A DNA stretch of 64,000 nt from Colius striatus (taxonomy: Eukaryota; Chordata; Aves; Coliiformes; Coliidae). Shown here one piece after another: positions 12,701 through 26,235 of the stretch (positions within the stretch are counted from its first letter, which is position 1; each line of letters opens with the position of its first letter). The notes under the pieces are model-generated. The model was not told the DNA's origin. It saw only the letters and a list, made by a program, of their open reading frames with translations, and made no database searches. Both the position numbers and the translations under genes were made by a program. The stretch covers positions 5,400,001 through 5,464,000 of the forward strand of contig NC_084790.1 in assembly GCF_028858725.1 (NCBI RefSeq), read 5' to 3'.

Positions 12701-15700
12701 AGCCCGGGCTCCTACTGCGGTAAAGATGTGTGGCTCATCCCTCGTACCCTCGAGGTGATAACTGTCCTCTGGGCCTCACCGTCCCGTCACCAGTCGTCCT
12801 AGGGACTGCGGTTTGGGCCCGGGGACAAGCCCCAGTCCCTTCCCGTATTCCAGGGCTTTCCTGGTAACAGACCTCTGTCCCCACTGTGCTCTGTGGCTTT
12901 CCGTGCCCAGGTGCTTGAGTGATGATGGAGCCTTACACCTCACTTGCCCTGGAGCTATGGACCCTTGTTCCACCATCTGGGGCCTCTTTGGTTGTCTGCT
13001 GTTGCTGGGGCATTTGACAGCATCACTCCTTGATGTATGGCTTTAATCCTGCCCGCGGGATTGCTGGCTACTCCTCCTCGGACCTCTTAAATGAGGAGAG
13101 CAGCAGGCTTCTCAGGCCCCATCAACAGTCCCGTTAAGATCTTTATCCTAAACCAGCCCATAGTGATCCTCCTTCCTGGTGGTGCCCACCCGCCTGGCTG
13201 CTCTGACCCTTTAAAGGGTCACCTGGTTAAGACTGTACCGGGTCAGTAGCCTGATACAATGAGCAAGACGGTCTTGTATTGTTAGAAACGCTGGCGCTGT
13301 TTCAACAACTTCTTCCTCTTCCTTTGGAACAAATATTCCTGCCTGCCAGGCTCTTGCTCATCTTTGTTCTAGAGCTTGTATAATGTCTTCCAAAGATGGC
13401 ACCAGATATTTGGGCAGTTTCCAATCCAAATGCTGAAAGCACTAACCTTGTAACAGTAGGCAGCAAGGTGAGGCGCTTCTTTTACTCTCCTACTTGTTGT
13501 GGCCTTGAAACCTCCCTGAACTCTTCTGATATGAGAAGATTGAGTGGGAGCTTGTCCTGGAGCTGAGTGCAGCTCTGATTATGGGAGGGAGGTAATCAAT
13601 GCTGTTTGCTTTAGCTATAAACTGCATGGGACTTGTGAGTGTTTTGTTGTTTTTCAGCTTATTTGACCTGAGTTCCTAGAGAATGAAGGCTATGTGGCCA
13701 AGTTGTCTGCATTCTAACTCCTCTTGAACCCACTGTCTGATTCACCTCAACCCCACACAGCCACACTCTCATCCCCCCCCTACCTTCTCCCTCATGCCGC
13801 TAAAGCTGTGCATGCAAGCAAAGCAAGGAGTTAATATACTGCTTCCCCTCCTCAGGCAGGGGCTCAGGCATCTCCAGGAGAGTAGGGCTCTGGGGAAGCC
13901 AAATGCCATCACTTTGAATGCCCCCCATTCCTCTTTTACTCCCAGCTCTATATGCAGAGTGTGACGCTCAGCATATCCCTGGGGTCTGATGGAGTCAGCT
14001 GTGTCCCCTCCCAGCTTCTCATGCATCCCCAGCTTCTCCTGGCAGAGGTGGCCTTCACTGTGTGTAAGCACTGCTCAGTAGCAACTGAAACGTTCCTGTG
14101 TCATCACCACTGTTTCAGCACAGATCCAAAGCGTAGCCCCATACGATCTACCCTAATTAACTCTATCCCAGCCAAAACCAGCACAGAAAGGGATCCTGTA
14201 TGTAGTCTTAAGTGTGCAGAAGGAAAACATAGGGGAGGAAAAATCATCCTTCAGACAGCAAACTTTACCTAAGAGAACTTTGAAATGTTAGGGGAAGCTT
14301 ATGGTTGAAGTTTTTGTGCTGGAGCTGATCTCTGATAAGATATAAGGCAGCAGGTAGTCAAGATGGGCTTGGTCTGATGCCTTGAGTGCTGTTTTGTTGA
14401 ATGCTGCTTGTGCTCTTGAGGTGCCTCAACTGTTCTGAGGGGTAAGTTGAAAGAGCTGAGCCAAAAAAACAGTCAGGGGCAGATGGAAAGTGTCTGTCTC
14501 TTTGAGTTGCAAGTTTTTATCTTAAGAAGATGTCCCTTTGCACCCATGCACAGATTTGTTATCGAGAACATTCTGTTCTGTGCCTCAAGGGCTGATGAAT
14601 GCCAAGGAAGATCTTGACTAATTCCTGTTTCCTTTCTTCAGGGATATCATGTCTATTTACAAGGAACCACCCCCAGGAATGTTTGTTGTGCCTGATCCCC
14701 ATGACATGACCAAGGTAAGAGAAGATTTGGAACTGGTCCAGCTTTCCTCTTCTCTGTATGTTGCTGTTGATGGTTGCTTTAAGGGTTTGCCCAAGTGAAG
14801 TATTCTCTTGATGTTTTGAGAGAGGTCAGGGTGAGTCTTGCAAGAGCATTAAGAGGCTCCAGTTTTCTTGATGACAAGTGAGATGGGCTGCAGTTAAATC
14901 ATAGAATCATAGAATCACAGAAGGGGAGGCGGCTCTCAGGGAATCTGGCTCTGTGAAGAGATACCATCACACGGATATGACGAGCATAAGCCAGCTCTGC
15001 TTTAGTGGCCATGTGAACCAGTGGGGTGCCAGTCCAGCTCATTTCATCCTACTGATGCTTAAAAACAATCAACAGAGCAGCTCAAAGAAGAAGGAGCTCC
15101 GTGGGCAGCTGTTGGCCACAGGGAGCCTCCGGAGAGGGTGGAAAACAGAGAAGCATCCGTTAGTCACAAGCAATGCTGGAGTGTTTGTAATCTGCCTGTG
15201 GTGCTTGGAGGTGTGTAATTGTTGTGAGCTAGTGGGGATGTGTCACTGCACTCAGGGCCCTGTCCTGCTGCAGAGCTGCCCGCTGGGTCCTCTCAGTACC
15301 AGCTCGTGCGCGGGACTGACCCACACAGCCACCCCTGCTGCATTATCTCCAGCGGCCCTGCTCCCTGCAGACACAGCCATGGCTACATCCCCTCCTGCCC
15401 CTGCTCCTTGCAAGGGACTTTCCAGGACTGGGCATTTCCAGTTATGTCAGAGAGAATGCAGTGAGCTAGGAAGTCAGGGGTTGCTCAAATGGTGTTCTTG
15501 ATCCAGTGTGTTTCTTGGCTGGTGCTGCCCTTTCTCCAGCCAGTGTGACCCTGGGCTGATTTCTCAGAGTTGTGTGTGAGTGTGTGTGAGGTTGCTTTGG
15601 TTTTCTTTCCCCTGCTGCACACTTCTCCCACCCCCCTGGTAAACATCACATCCTCCAGATTCCCCAAACTCCTCCCCACCCCCACGTAAGTGCCTGCCTG

Positions 15701-18700
15701 ACTTGGGGCCCCCTGGGTTTTTGGAGGTAGCACAAAAGGAGTGTCTCTGCACAGCCAGCTCCCACCTGGGGCACTTTGCTGCAGCTCTGGCTTCCCTCGG
15801 CGCTGGAAGCTGAAACTGCCAAAATGCCCTTCAACGGAAATGAGGGTTTGTAGAGCACCAGCCTTGGGGCTTTTAACTGAAATCCTGGGGAGGTTAAGAG
15901 GATCATTAAAGGAAGCTGCTTGGATCACTTGCGGAGCCAGCTTCCTCAATAGCCCAAAGGGAGTAGATTTCCTGGTATACAATTGGGATCTATGAGAGTA
16001 ATTAGCATGGAGAGAATAGGGTTTTAATTTTGGATCCTGGCAGAGGAAGTGGAATGATTGGTTTTAATAAGACCCAAATCAGCACGAGGCCATAAAACTG
16101 AGCAGTTTTGGCAGAAATTCTGAATTTTTTTCCTTTCTAAATTTAGATTTTTCTCATATTTTAAATATCTTTTTTTTTTTTTTTTCTTTTAAGCAAAGCT
16201 CACCAGCTGAACTGTGATTCAGTCTGGTTTGGACCTTATAGAGATGTATGGGAGGCAGCTGTGGTGGACTGTGGCCAAGCCTTGCGCTGCAAACCTGCTT
16301 TGCACATTGAGCGTGGCAGAGGGGAGAGAAGTGCGCAGCAGTGGCTCTGGCTAAGGAGGGAGGGTTCTGTCTGGCCTGCACATGGCGTGTGCTTGTGGGA
16401 GATGCTGCCTCGGTGGTGGTGCTGCCTGGGTGGAGGTTTCTTGCCTTCGGTTGGCTTTGTGGAGGATTTGACGGTGCTGCACAATTTTGAAGTGGTGCGC
16501 AAGACGGGCTTTTGTTTTCCAGATTCATGCATTGATCACAGGCCCATTTGACACGCCTTATGAAGGGGGTTTCTTCTTGTTCCTGTTTCGCTGTCCTCCA
16601 GATTATCCCATCCACCCACCAAGGGTCAAACTGATGACAACAGGAAATAACACAGTGAGGTTTAACCCCAACTTCTACCGCAATGGGAAAGTCTGCCTGA
16701 GTATTCTAGGGTAAGAGGAGACTTTGGCTGTTTTGATGGGAGATCAGGAGATGGCTGCAGGCTGTATTCTGCTCTCAGCACTTTGTGCCCTGATCTTGCC
16801 CCAGACCTGTGCTTGGATGCACCTTTACGCTTCTCTGAGGTTGTGTGCAGAATCAGAGTCGTAAAGCAGCACAAATTCCTGTACTGAAATATGAGTCTTA
16901 AAGTTGCCTTTGAAAGCACCTGAGGATGGAGCAGGGGAAGCACAAAGTTCAGTGGATGTTGCCTCCTGCTTCCCCTTGCAAAGCCTCAGCCCAAACACCC
17001 GTGTCTCTTCCCCTTCTGTGCTTCTCAGTCTGATCCTGGGTGTTGTTGTTTGAATGGAGGTTTTCGTGGTTTTAATTTCCTCTCTCTGTGTGGGTTTAAA
17101 AAGAAATAAATAAAATGAAAAGCCACTAAGAACTTCCTTGAGAGCCATTTGACTGCTCTGGGCTTCCACCTACACATGGTATGTGGGGCTGAGCGGTGGG
17201 TGTAATGATAAACAAGCACTGCTTCCCACGCTGCCTGTTCAAACAGGCTCCGCTGCTGCAAATGCTTGTTCCTCACCTGCTTGATTTTTAAACCTAAGAA
17301 AGACCTGGTTGGTGGAATAGCTCTTATGGCTCTGGCAGAGGAGCCCTGGACAGGGTGTGATGTTCCCAACCCCAGCTAGGAGAGTTTCAGTTGGCTTTTG
17401 TGGAGGCTCTGGGCTGGTGCAGTTGGGGTCCTGGCTCCTGCTACTGCAGAGGGGTAGTAGCTACAGCCAGGTGAAGAAGGGGCTGTGATGGCTTGGATTG
17501 CTGTAGGGATTGGATCCATCAGCAGGAGTCTGAGCTCTGATGAGGTTATAACTGGGGTGGTTTCTGCAGTGATGTGCATATGCCACTTACACCAGAGCTG
17601 GTCCAAGTTGCAGATAGCCATCGGCTGACAGATACTGGCCCAGGGCCCACAGAGAGATGTTTTGTGGTGGGGAACACCTTAGCAGCATAGGAGCCTTCCT
17701 GATCCAGTGAGTTGGATGCCAGCATCTGCAAAGCACCGAGATGTGTAGGGCATGTCTGTGTCTTGGGGGTCTGATGCCCAGCAGCTCCCAGGCAAGCTGC
17801 CTTGTTGCTCATGCAGTTGTAGCCCTGGCATGGAAGCTAAATTATTGAAGAGTGAACAAAGAGCCTCGGTCTTAGCAGAAACGGAAACCACAGAGGGAGC
17901 TGCGAATGAGAGGGTTTAGGAAGAGCATATGTGGGTCAGCACATCCTTGCTCAGCTTGCAGGGAGACAGGTCTGTATCTGGAGCGAGGATATTAAGGACA
18001 AGTGGCAGAACAGCCTTTTCTGCTTGTGCTGTTCTGTGCAAAGGCTTTTGTGACCCTGTGTGTATGAAATGGGCACTTTATAGCAGAGCATCCGTTAATG
18101 CTTTTGATGTCAGTCCTTGTGCCAGGTGTCTGCACTACAAACCACACAAATGGTGGTCTTGTTTGAGTCCTGACAATCAGATTTCAGTTCTTAAGGGTTG
18201 TTGGGTTTGACTTACAGTGGGGCTGGTAGCTCATGTTGCTCCAGGCTGCAGAGCTGAGATGGTAGCCATAGCTTTAAAGTGCCCTGTGAAATGCTCAGAG
18301 ATGTTACTTTTCCTCAATTCACGTGTAATGCCCTGTGTATGTTAGCAGTAGAGTGAGGTTTACCAGCCTCTCTTTTCATGCTCAAGCTAAAGCACTCGTT
18401 TGGTTGAGAGAAAGAGTTACTTTTGATCTCTAAAAATTTCTCAGTGTCCAGTGCTTTCTATATCTGTAACAGCTGTTTATTTTCCTGTCGCATTGCTGTA
18501 AGGTGTAGCTGTGGTTTCCCAAGCTTTCTGGTCTTTGGCAGTTAGAGGGACGGTGCTCACCAGCCAGTCCCGGGTTGTTAATTAATGCTTTTTTGTTTTG
18601 ATGCCTCAGCACCTGGACCGGGCCTGCATGGAGCCCAGCACAGAGTATCTCTTCAGTCCTCATCTCCATCCAGTCTCTGATGACTGAGAATCCGTATCAC

Positions 18701-21700
18701 AATGAACCTGGCTTTGAGCAGGTAAGAGTTCGAGGTAGATCATCTCTGATTCTGTAGTTGTTTGTCTCTTCCCTCCACACCTGATAGCAAATCCCATTCT
18801 GGAAATGGAGACAAGAGTAGGTTATGTTGCTTGGCTCTTTTCTAGCTTGCTGTGCCTCTAGTCAGAGCTTGAGGGGGAGTTGCCAGCCAGCTCTGAGCCA
18901 GAGGCTGCTGAGCTCACGTATGTGTAATGCAACAGAAGATGACAAGGCATTTGAGATGTTGCTGAGGAGATGGGATGGCTCTTCATTTCTCTGCTGCACA
19001 ACTCCCAAAATGGCTTCCTTGGGACATACTGTCTTGGAGGAACCAAACTGCTCAGGTTTTCAGGGTCTCCAGCATCTTGGAGAGGGACAGATTTCTGTGC
19101 AAACTTACGTCAGTCAACCTGTGAGTCCAAGGCTCTGGAGACACGTAAAATCTTGCCAGCTTTTCATTTGCAGTATAAATTAGCTCAGCATACACAGAAC
19201 AGAGAAACTGTAGTGGGTTCATGCACCAGTGAAATTTATCAGGCCCAGGAGATGGAGATGAAAAGCCATTGCAGTCGCCTGGACTCACTGGCCCACATTC
19301 TGTTTGCAGGAGAGGCACCCCGGGGACAGCAAGAACTATAACGAGTGCATTCGGCATGAGACCATCCGAGTAGCAGTGTGTGACATGCTGGAAGGAAAGT
19401 GTCCCTGTCCTGAGCCCTTACGGTATGGAAAAGAGGCGTGGAGTGAGTGGGGAAGGCGAAGCAGGATAAACTTCCCTAACTGCTCTTCCTGAGAGCTGCT
19501 TCAGCGAGGAGTTGTTTCCCCTGAAGTGGATGACTGCATCTGTGTGGTGCCCAAGAGCTGTGCATTGACAAAAGCTGTGTCAGTGTGCACAATGGCTGCA
19601 GCCTCTGGCTTGTGTTGGAGAATAAATGTGCTTTGTCCTGTGGGGGAAGAAAAAAATTGGTCTCAGAGGAAGGGGACTACAGCTGTTAGGGAAGCATGTG
19701 CAGAATCTCTTCAGCTGCAGTTCCTTTTGCTCAGAGTCCAGCCTGGCTGTACCCTGTTGTCTGGGACAACCTGTCTGGGTGTCCATGCTGACTACATGAA
19801 CTGGAATTGAGTGAGATGGGGTGACCCTGGATGATGGGACCGTTGTAACACTGTCATTTGGCGTTGATTGTTTGCTCTCTTATTGCATTTAGGGGTGTAA
19901 TGGAGAAATCCTTCATGGAATACTATGACTTCTATGAAGGGGTGTGTAAAGAGAGACTTTATCTCCAAGGACAGACAATGCAGGTGAGTGGCAGACAATT
20001 TTCGTGTTGATAAGAGACTGCCTTAGCACATAAGAGTGTGTGCTTAGTGACAAATAACAATGTGCCACACCTAGAGGTACATGAGGTGGGTCTGGATCCT
20101 TTCTATGAACTGTGTATTTCAACTTTGAATCGTGAATCATGAAACTGAGATCCAAGACGTTCCCGTGGATAAAACACAACCATTCCCAAGCTCAGAAGAT
20201 GCACACAATGTCTGCAAGACAGATTTCTGAGTGCTGGCCTGGAAACACCTCTTTCAGCAGAGGACCAGTAGATTTTGCTTTCATGTGGGTTTGGTGTTAA
20301 GCAGGTTATGTATGTGTAGGTTATCCAGTGCTGGTGGCAACTGAACTCCATTGCAGTGTTTTCCTGTTAGGTCACTGCTAGAGTTTCTCTTGTTCTGAAG
20401 TTTCTTTGCTCAAAAACCAGCAGGTAGGAACTTTTGTGACACTCCTTGTTCCATCAGATGAGTTCAAAAGTGACTGACTCAAAAGTTACTGGGGGAGGAA
20501 GGGGTGGAGGAAGTAGACAACCCAGCAGACACATCTAGACAGGTTGAATACAGGAGCTTGTTTCTGCAGGGAAGTAGACTTTAAAGAACAGATTGCCAAG
20601 CTATTTGCATACGAACAGATGTGTCTTCCTCCCTCATCAGCCACCTCTTGTCTGATTCATTGGGAAATTCCACTGCTAAGAAAACTTGAAGGTGGTTGAT
20701 TTAATGATCTTGTATCTTTGAGCCTTTTTTTTCCTGTCAGTACAGTATAATTCATAAATTGAAAGCACTCCTGTCTGGTTTGGCCCAGCCAGCACAGCAG
20801 CACCACGACAGTCTCTCACTCAGTGCTCCCATTCACCCCCACCCTTGTCAGGATGGCAGAGGCCCCAGTGAAATGGGAGTAAAAAGATAAGCAAGATTGT
20901 TGTGAATTAAGACAAGGGCAGGGAGGGCTCGCTGCCAATTATGGTTCTGGGTAGAACAGACTCCAGTACCCGACTTAGAGAGGAAAGTAGGAAAGTTTAT
21001 TCTACAAGAAACAGAATGGAATGAAAGCAAAAAGGGAGTAGGAGGATGAGAAAATTACAACCAGCACTTTAAGATCTCCCTCCCCTATCCCTCCTTTCTT
21101 CCCAGGCCCAGCTCACTGCTCCCCATATCTCAACCTCCTCCCCGCTCAACAGCTCAGGGGGGCAGGGAATGGGGAATGTGGTCAGTCTCTCACAGATGGG
21201 CTCTGCCACTTCTGTCTTCTCAGATGAGGAGGACTCCTGGCATTCTTCCCCTGCTCCAACACGGGGTTCCTCCCCCTGGGACACAGTCCTTAACAAACTT
21301 CTCTGGTGTGGGTTGCTCCCAGCAGCTGCGGCTTCTGAAGATACAGGTTCCCTCACACGGGACACAGTCCTTGGGGAATATCTCTGGCGTGGATTCTTCA
21401 CCACAGTTGCAGTTTCTGCAGTTACAGGGTCCCTCTCTCGGGACAAGGCCTCTTCTGGGCATAAGTTTAATGAGCTGCTTTGTTGTGGGTTCCTCCTCAC
21501 AGTTACAGCTGTGGATATTGGGTCCCTTCCTCGGGACACGGACTCTTCCAGCCATAGTTTTACAGAAGAAAATCACTGCCCCTGGCTCAGGGTCTGCAGT
21601 GAAGTGGTTGGGTCCCCCCCATGGGACACGGCCTCTTCCAGCCATAGTCACTGTCCCTGGCTCAGGGCCTTTAATGAAGTGAATTGCTGTCCCTGATATG

Positions 21701-23900
21701 GGGTCATTAGCAGAATGAGTCTCTACTGCTGATGTGGGGTCTTTAAAGAAATGAAAACAAACCTCAGCTTCACCAGTTCTCTCCATAGAATGCAGGGGAG
21801 TCTCTGCTCCAGCACACCTCCTCCTCTCTTTCATCACTGACATTGGAGTCTGCATGGCTGTTTCTCGCACTGTTCCTACTCCTTGCACCACCACCAACCA
21901 GAAGAAGGAAAAAAGATGGAGGAAGAAACCTCCTCTTCCAGCTTCTTCTTAAAAAGTGATCATGGAGGCGTCTAATTGGCTCAGCCCCAGCAGTGGGTCT
22001 GGCTCAGAGTTGGGGAGAGTTGCAAGCAACTTCTTCCAGGAGCCATCTTTACAGCCCCTTCTCCCTTACCAGAAAAGACTGTCATGTCAAACCATGACAA
22101 CTCCCAAAGTAAGATAGTTGGATTGAGAATAAGGAAGACCTTCCATAAGGAAGGTCTGTGCCTGACTTCTGCCTGCAGAGAGTACCGAACTGGAGACTGT
22201 GAAGTTTGGTGACGTTAAAAGATCTTTGTGGGGCCAGGCTCAGTTCCCTTCTCCAGAGTTTCTGAAGATCACTGAGCTGCGCTTGGTTACTAGAGGCAGT
22301 GGCTGTCATAGTTTTCTGCTCACTTGTAAACACTAGTGCAAGAAGTATGAACACATGCTGGAAAGATGGTTGTGTCTTCATTACCCTGTATTTAAAATGG
22401 AAGTCACTCCAGGCACAGTATCAGTTCAGTGCTTGCCAGAAGTGCTGCTTTGTTAACTCTGGGGCCACGTGTTGGCTTGTACTAAAGATTCCTGGCAGGC
22501 AGGACAGTGTAAACTCCACCACCATACATAATAGTCCTGGCAATGTGTCTTCAACCAGGCAGCAAATAAAAGCAGCAAATGTTAAGTCCAGAGACTTTCT
22601 GCCTCTGACTTGACTACATCTCAGTGGAGGGCCTTGGTTTAAAATGAGAATAGTGATGCTTTCATTTGGACAGGGTCTGAAGCACTGGTATCAGGTGTGG
22701 TCAAGTCGTTGGATTTTAGAGCCTTTCATTTGTAATGTTTTCCCTGCCTCCCTGGAACGGTTCTGGGACCAAATCTTTGAAATAGTTTACTTCCTCAGAG
22801 AAGGCAGTAGAAGCTTAACTTGTGGCTGCCTGGCCTTTCATTTGGTGTTGAAAGTTTGATTTGGTTTGTAAGGTTTCCCAAAAGAGACTCCAAACAGACA
22901 TTATCATCAGCCTTCAGCCTCTGCCATGACACTGGGAAGTTAAGAGGCCTCTCTGTCATAAGATGGGGTTTAACCCTTAAGTCTTTGGCCATTTGTTACC
23001 CAATTACTATGCAGCTTTCTTCTTACTGTCTCTTAGAATCATAGAATCATTTTGGTTGGAAAAGGCCATCAAGATTAAGTCCAACCCCTGCCCTCATACT
23101 GCCAAGTCTACTACTAACCCATGACCCTCAGCACCTCATCTGTGTGTCTTTTAAATATCTCCGGGGGTGGGGATTCGCCCGCCTCCCTGGGCAGTCTATG
23201 CCAGTGTCTAACAACCTTCTTGGTACAAAAGTTCTTCCTAATGTCCAATCTTAACCTCCCCTGACACAACTTGAACCCGTTTCCTCGTGTCATATCATTC
23301 ATTGCTGGAGAGATCAACCCACACTATCAGCCTCCTATTCCCCAAGCTGAACACCTCCAGCTCTCTCAGCTGCTTTTCATCAGACTCGTTCTCCAAATAC
23401 CGTTCCCCAGCTTTGTTGCCTGTCTATGGACACACTCCAGCACCTCAATGCTCTTCTTGTAGTTAAAGACCCAACACTGAACACAGTATTTGAGGTGCAG
23501 CCTCACCAGTACCCAGTACAAAGGGACAATCACTGCCCTGATCCTACTGGCCACACTATTTCTCGTACAAGCCAGAATGCCCTTGGCCTTGGCCACCTGG
23601 ACACAGTGCTGGCTCATGTTCAGCCCTCTATCAATTAACACCCCCAGGTCCTTTTCTGCAGGAGAGCTTTCCAGCCACTCTTGCCAGAAATGGTCTATAT
23701 TAACAGGCTTCTCTGTGGTTTTCTTTCAGGATCCTTTTGGTGAGAAACGAGGCCACTTTGACTATCAGTCCCTATTGGTGCGCTTGCAAGGAATTCGTCA
23801 GAAGGTGCAAGAGAAACACCAGCAGGAGAACACAGAGATAGACTCTGAGAGCAGCTCCTCCGAGACAGAGACAGACACTCAAAGTTGCTCTAAAGCTTAG
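12145..23900 (+). CDS. UBE2Z: UBE2Z (USE1), ubiquitin/FAT10-conjugating enzyme E2 Z
   Basis: Seven exons: 12145-12479, 14642-14714, 16523-16710, 18610-18721, 19310-19422, 19893-19983 and 23730-23900 (TAG). Phases agree throughout and give 360 residues (human long form 354). The first 100 or so residues are low-complexity Ala/Gly/Ser sequence with two five-glycine runs and a seven-alanine run, encoded by exon 1. The UBC fold follows ([49 protein letters not shown]). The catalytic Cys is residue 194 in [10 protein letters not shown], and the usual E2 HPN motif is NPN as in mammalian UBE2Z. The C-terminal extension ends in a Ser/Glu-rich tail ([10 protein letters not shown]). With the E1 UBA6 the enzyme transfers FAT10 and ubiquitin in the cytosol and nucleus. 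It is complete, with no damage seen. Confidence 0.98.
12480..14641 (+). other. UBE2Z: UBE2Z intron 1
   Basis: The donor GTGAGC at 12480 and the acceptor TTTCTTCAG at 14641 bound this intron. After the CpG-rich first 200 bases I see ordinary unique sequence and no further gene. Confidence 0.7.
14898..14923 (-). mobile_element. Remnant of a CR1 3' tail
   Basis: AATCATAGAATCATAGAATC is a run of the reversed CR1 tail octamer. Sequence to its right is not obviously CR1, so only the extreme 3' end is left. It lies in UBE2Z intron 2. Confidence 0.6.
20772..22099 (-). mobile_element. Solo LTR of an avian endogenous retrovirus, in UBE2Z intron 6
   Basis: This is an LTR fossil of about 1.33 kb on the minus strand, in the last intron of UBE2Z. 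Its ends follow the TG...CA rule (TGTCATGGTTTGACATGAC on the minus strand; TGTCTGG at the other end). The 5-bp target duplication ACTCC is perfect on both sides (20767-20771 and 22100-22104). No internal retroviral sequence is present, so it is a solo LTR left by recombination between two LTRs. A 5-bp duplication fits ERVL-like or some other classes better than alpharetroviruses. The middle (about 21230-21690) consists of tandem units of roughly 85-90 bases, seen in this abundant bird LTR family. The open frames across it come from the tandem repeat. It has drifted, so it is old to middle-aged. Confidence 0.82.
23035..23690 (-). mobile_element. CR1 LINE fragment directly before UBE2Z exon 7
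   Basis: It begins ATCATAGAATCATTTTGGTTGG, the same tail type as the copy at 4131. Minus-strand translation at 23641-23366 shows CR1 reverse-transcriptase residues ([34 protein letters not shown]). The truncated end is about 40 bases before the acceptor of UBE2Z exon 7 at 23730, and the element is antisense to UBE2Z. Confidence 0.88.
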
Positions 23901-26235
23901 AGCTGCGCTGCTGGTGGAGAGGCCCAGCTGTGGGCATGTCCTGTCTCACACCAGAGTTCCCCTCACAGACTCGACAACCAACCCAGCGCCAGAGCGGAGG
24001 CAGCTGCGGGGTGTCTCTTGTCTCCTTGTCCTGCTCTGGTGGATAACGCTGACTGAGATTTCATGCTAGACAAAGCCAAGCTTGTGACAGGCTACCCTTC
24101 AAAGGTACTTCCTCTGCTAGAAAGCCAGAGACTGTGGCGTAAGGTTATATTTTTTTTTAAACACCCACACTGGTTGTTTTTATTTTTCTTTGGTTTTGTT
24201 CTCCTCTATTTTATTAAAGAATGAGATCTAGACTATAATTCTCTTCACAGCTTTTCTGTTCCTAGACACTGAGCCCTTCCCTGGGGCCATGTGGAGCTGT
24301 AGCTGTGGGAGCGCTTTGATGAGTCCAAGGTGTGACAGGGCCCACGCACCACGTGCCCAGGCGAAACCTTTGCGTGCAGGTTGGGAGAGATGGAGCCTCT
24401 CAGCTCTGTGGAGCCCATCTACCTGATGTCTTTCTTCTAGACACTGTTCTAGACAGACCAAAGATAAAGAGCAGTGTGGGGATCTGGGCTTTACTCTGAA
24501 AGCTTTACTCAAGCTCTGAGTGACTTTGTCCACCAAGACTTCAGGCACAAAGGGACAGATGAAATGTGGAAACCTCAAGAATCTGTAAATGGAGTGCAGG
24601 TGTGTTCATCCTGCTTTTGGGGAGGGAGAGTGAGGACATCACTGGTCAGAGATGGAGAAATTTGAAGTCTAGCTTGTGTATTTTTTTAAGGTGTTGATTT
24701 GAATTTAGCATTCTAGAAATATTTTATTCTGCCTGCTCTGAACAGAGCTGATTTCTTTTTTCCTTAACTGGAGTACTCTGTGCTTTCCACCTCTCAGTGT
24801 AAAATTTTATTTGCCTTCCTTCTGCCTCCTGCCACCTCCCTCGCCACTGCTACCTTGCTGCATCACACTGGAAGGCAGCTCTAGCTGAGGAAGCCACTCC
24901 TTCTGGGTGGAGTTTTTCTGAGGTGTACGCCTTCTACTGACAAATCCCTTGCCAAACTCGGCCCGTTGTCGTGAAGTTTAACACTTCAGAGCTCTGACCA
25001 TTTCTGACCGCAGCTTTTTACTGAGGGAGGGCCAGTCTCATGGGGATGAACCTGCTGCCTGCCAGTGCCATTACATCAAGATGTAATTAGTGTGACTTGG
25101 GTGGTGGTGACACACAATTCCTCCAGGTAAAGGAGCTTGGTAACGATTAGAGCAGTAAACTGATTTGTTGATAAGAGCTTAACCTACTTTTTTGTTTTGT
25201 TGGATTTGGTTTTAGTAGTATTTTAAGGGAACTTTGTTAGAAAGCTAAGTATAAAGTTGCACGTTGTCCTGGGCCCTCTCCCAATTTCCTTAAAACACCT
25301 TTCCACCGGTTTGGCCCCATTTCAGACCTGTGGTGGTGGGGAGAGAATTTCCAATGCAGTCATCATTATTTTATGAGAAGTGCAGCATAGAGGGGCCACT
25401 GCCACATGCTGCACCCACAGCCACAGCCCACGAGGCGCTGAACACCTCCAGTCTCTGTGACTGGTATCAACTTGCAGGACTCAGGTCCTGCACGCTGCTG
25501 ATTGGGCAGCTCCCAAAAGCTGAAAGGTGGAACCATTTCGGGATTGTTAAGGTGCCATTTAGCAACTTTGGGAACCCTTTTTTTTTCCTTTTAAGCAAGC
25601 AAACTCCCCAGGGTCTGTCATTGGCTCGATTTAGAAAACTCTGTCTTCCCTCGAGGGAAAGCTGGACTTCCATAGGACTCACTCAACACCTAGACCAGAT
25701 GAAAGCAAAGCGGAGTTCACCTTGAAGTGAGGTCTGGGGGAAGTAGTGGGGTCTCCTGGGAAGTCAGGAGCCTTGTGCTGTTTCACCACCTATTTAATCC
25801 CATTGTAAATGTCACCAATGTTGTTTTTCACCATTCAGTAGCATCGTGGGTAGAGCTGTGACTCTGCTGCCTTCCCCAGGCAGGGTGGCTCTGAAATCAG
25901 TGTTTGATGCATGTGGCATTACCATTCACCGAGACAACGAAGCGAGAAAATGCCTTATTGTGGACACTATTCACGTAACTAGCATGTTGCTGTAAAAAGA
26001 GAAGTAATAGTTTTATAGTTCTAATGTTGTCTGTTTTACCATTTCTGAATGTTTCCATTTCAAAGTGACAATCCTCAAATGACTGCTTTAGGCGGAAATG
26101 TTTCAGCAACAGATTTTTAGACCTAATTGAGTTGAAAAAATATATGCACAAGAGTCACTCTTAAGATACCTTGTTTATATACTATTGTACATAAGATTTT
26201 TTTTGTGCAATAAAGTTTGTTTTGGCAGAATCTAG
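23901..26235 (+). other. UBE2Z: UBE2Z 3' UTR with poly(A) signal AATAAA at 26209
   Basis: About 2.3 kb without coding potential follows the TAG and ends at AATAAA (26209-26214). Long 3' UTRs of this size are usual for UBE2Z. An earlier weaker candidate is ATTAAA at about 24212, so shorter transcripts are possible. Confidence 0.65.

Noticed and set aside
11773-12802. Antisense and alternative frames up to 301 codons over UBE2Z exon 1
   Set aside because: The frame starting at 12145 agrees with UBE2Z and splices in phase. The others are compositional shadows.
21069-21897. Long open frames on both strands (up to 225 codons) between UBE2Z exons 6 and 7
   Set aside because: They lie inside the solo LTR and arise from its tandem units, so no protein-coding gene is proposed.
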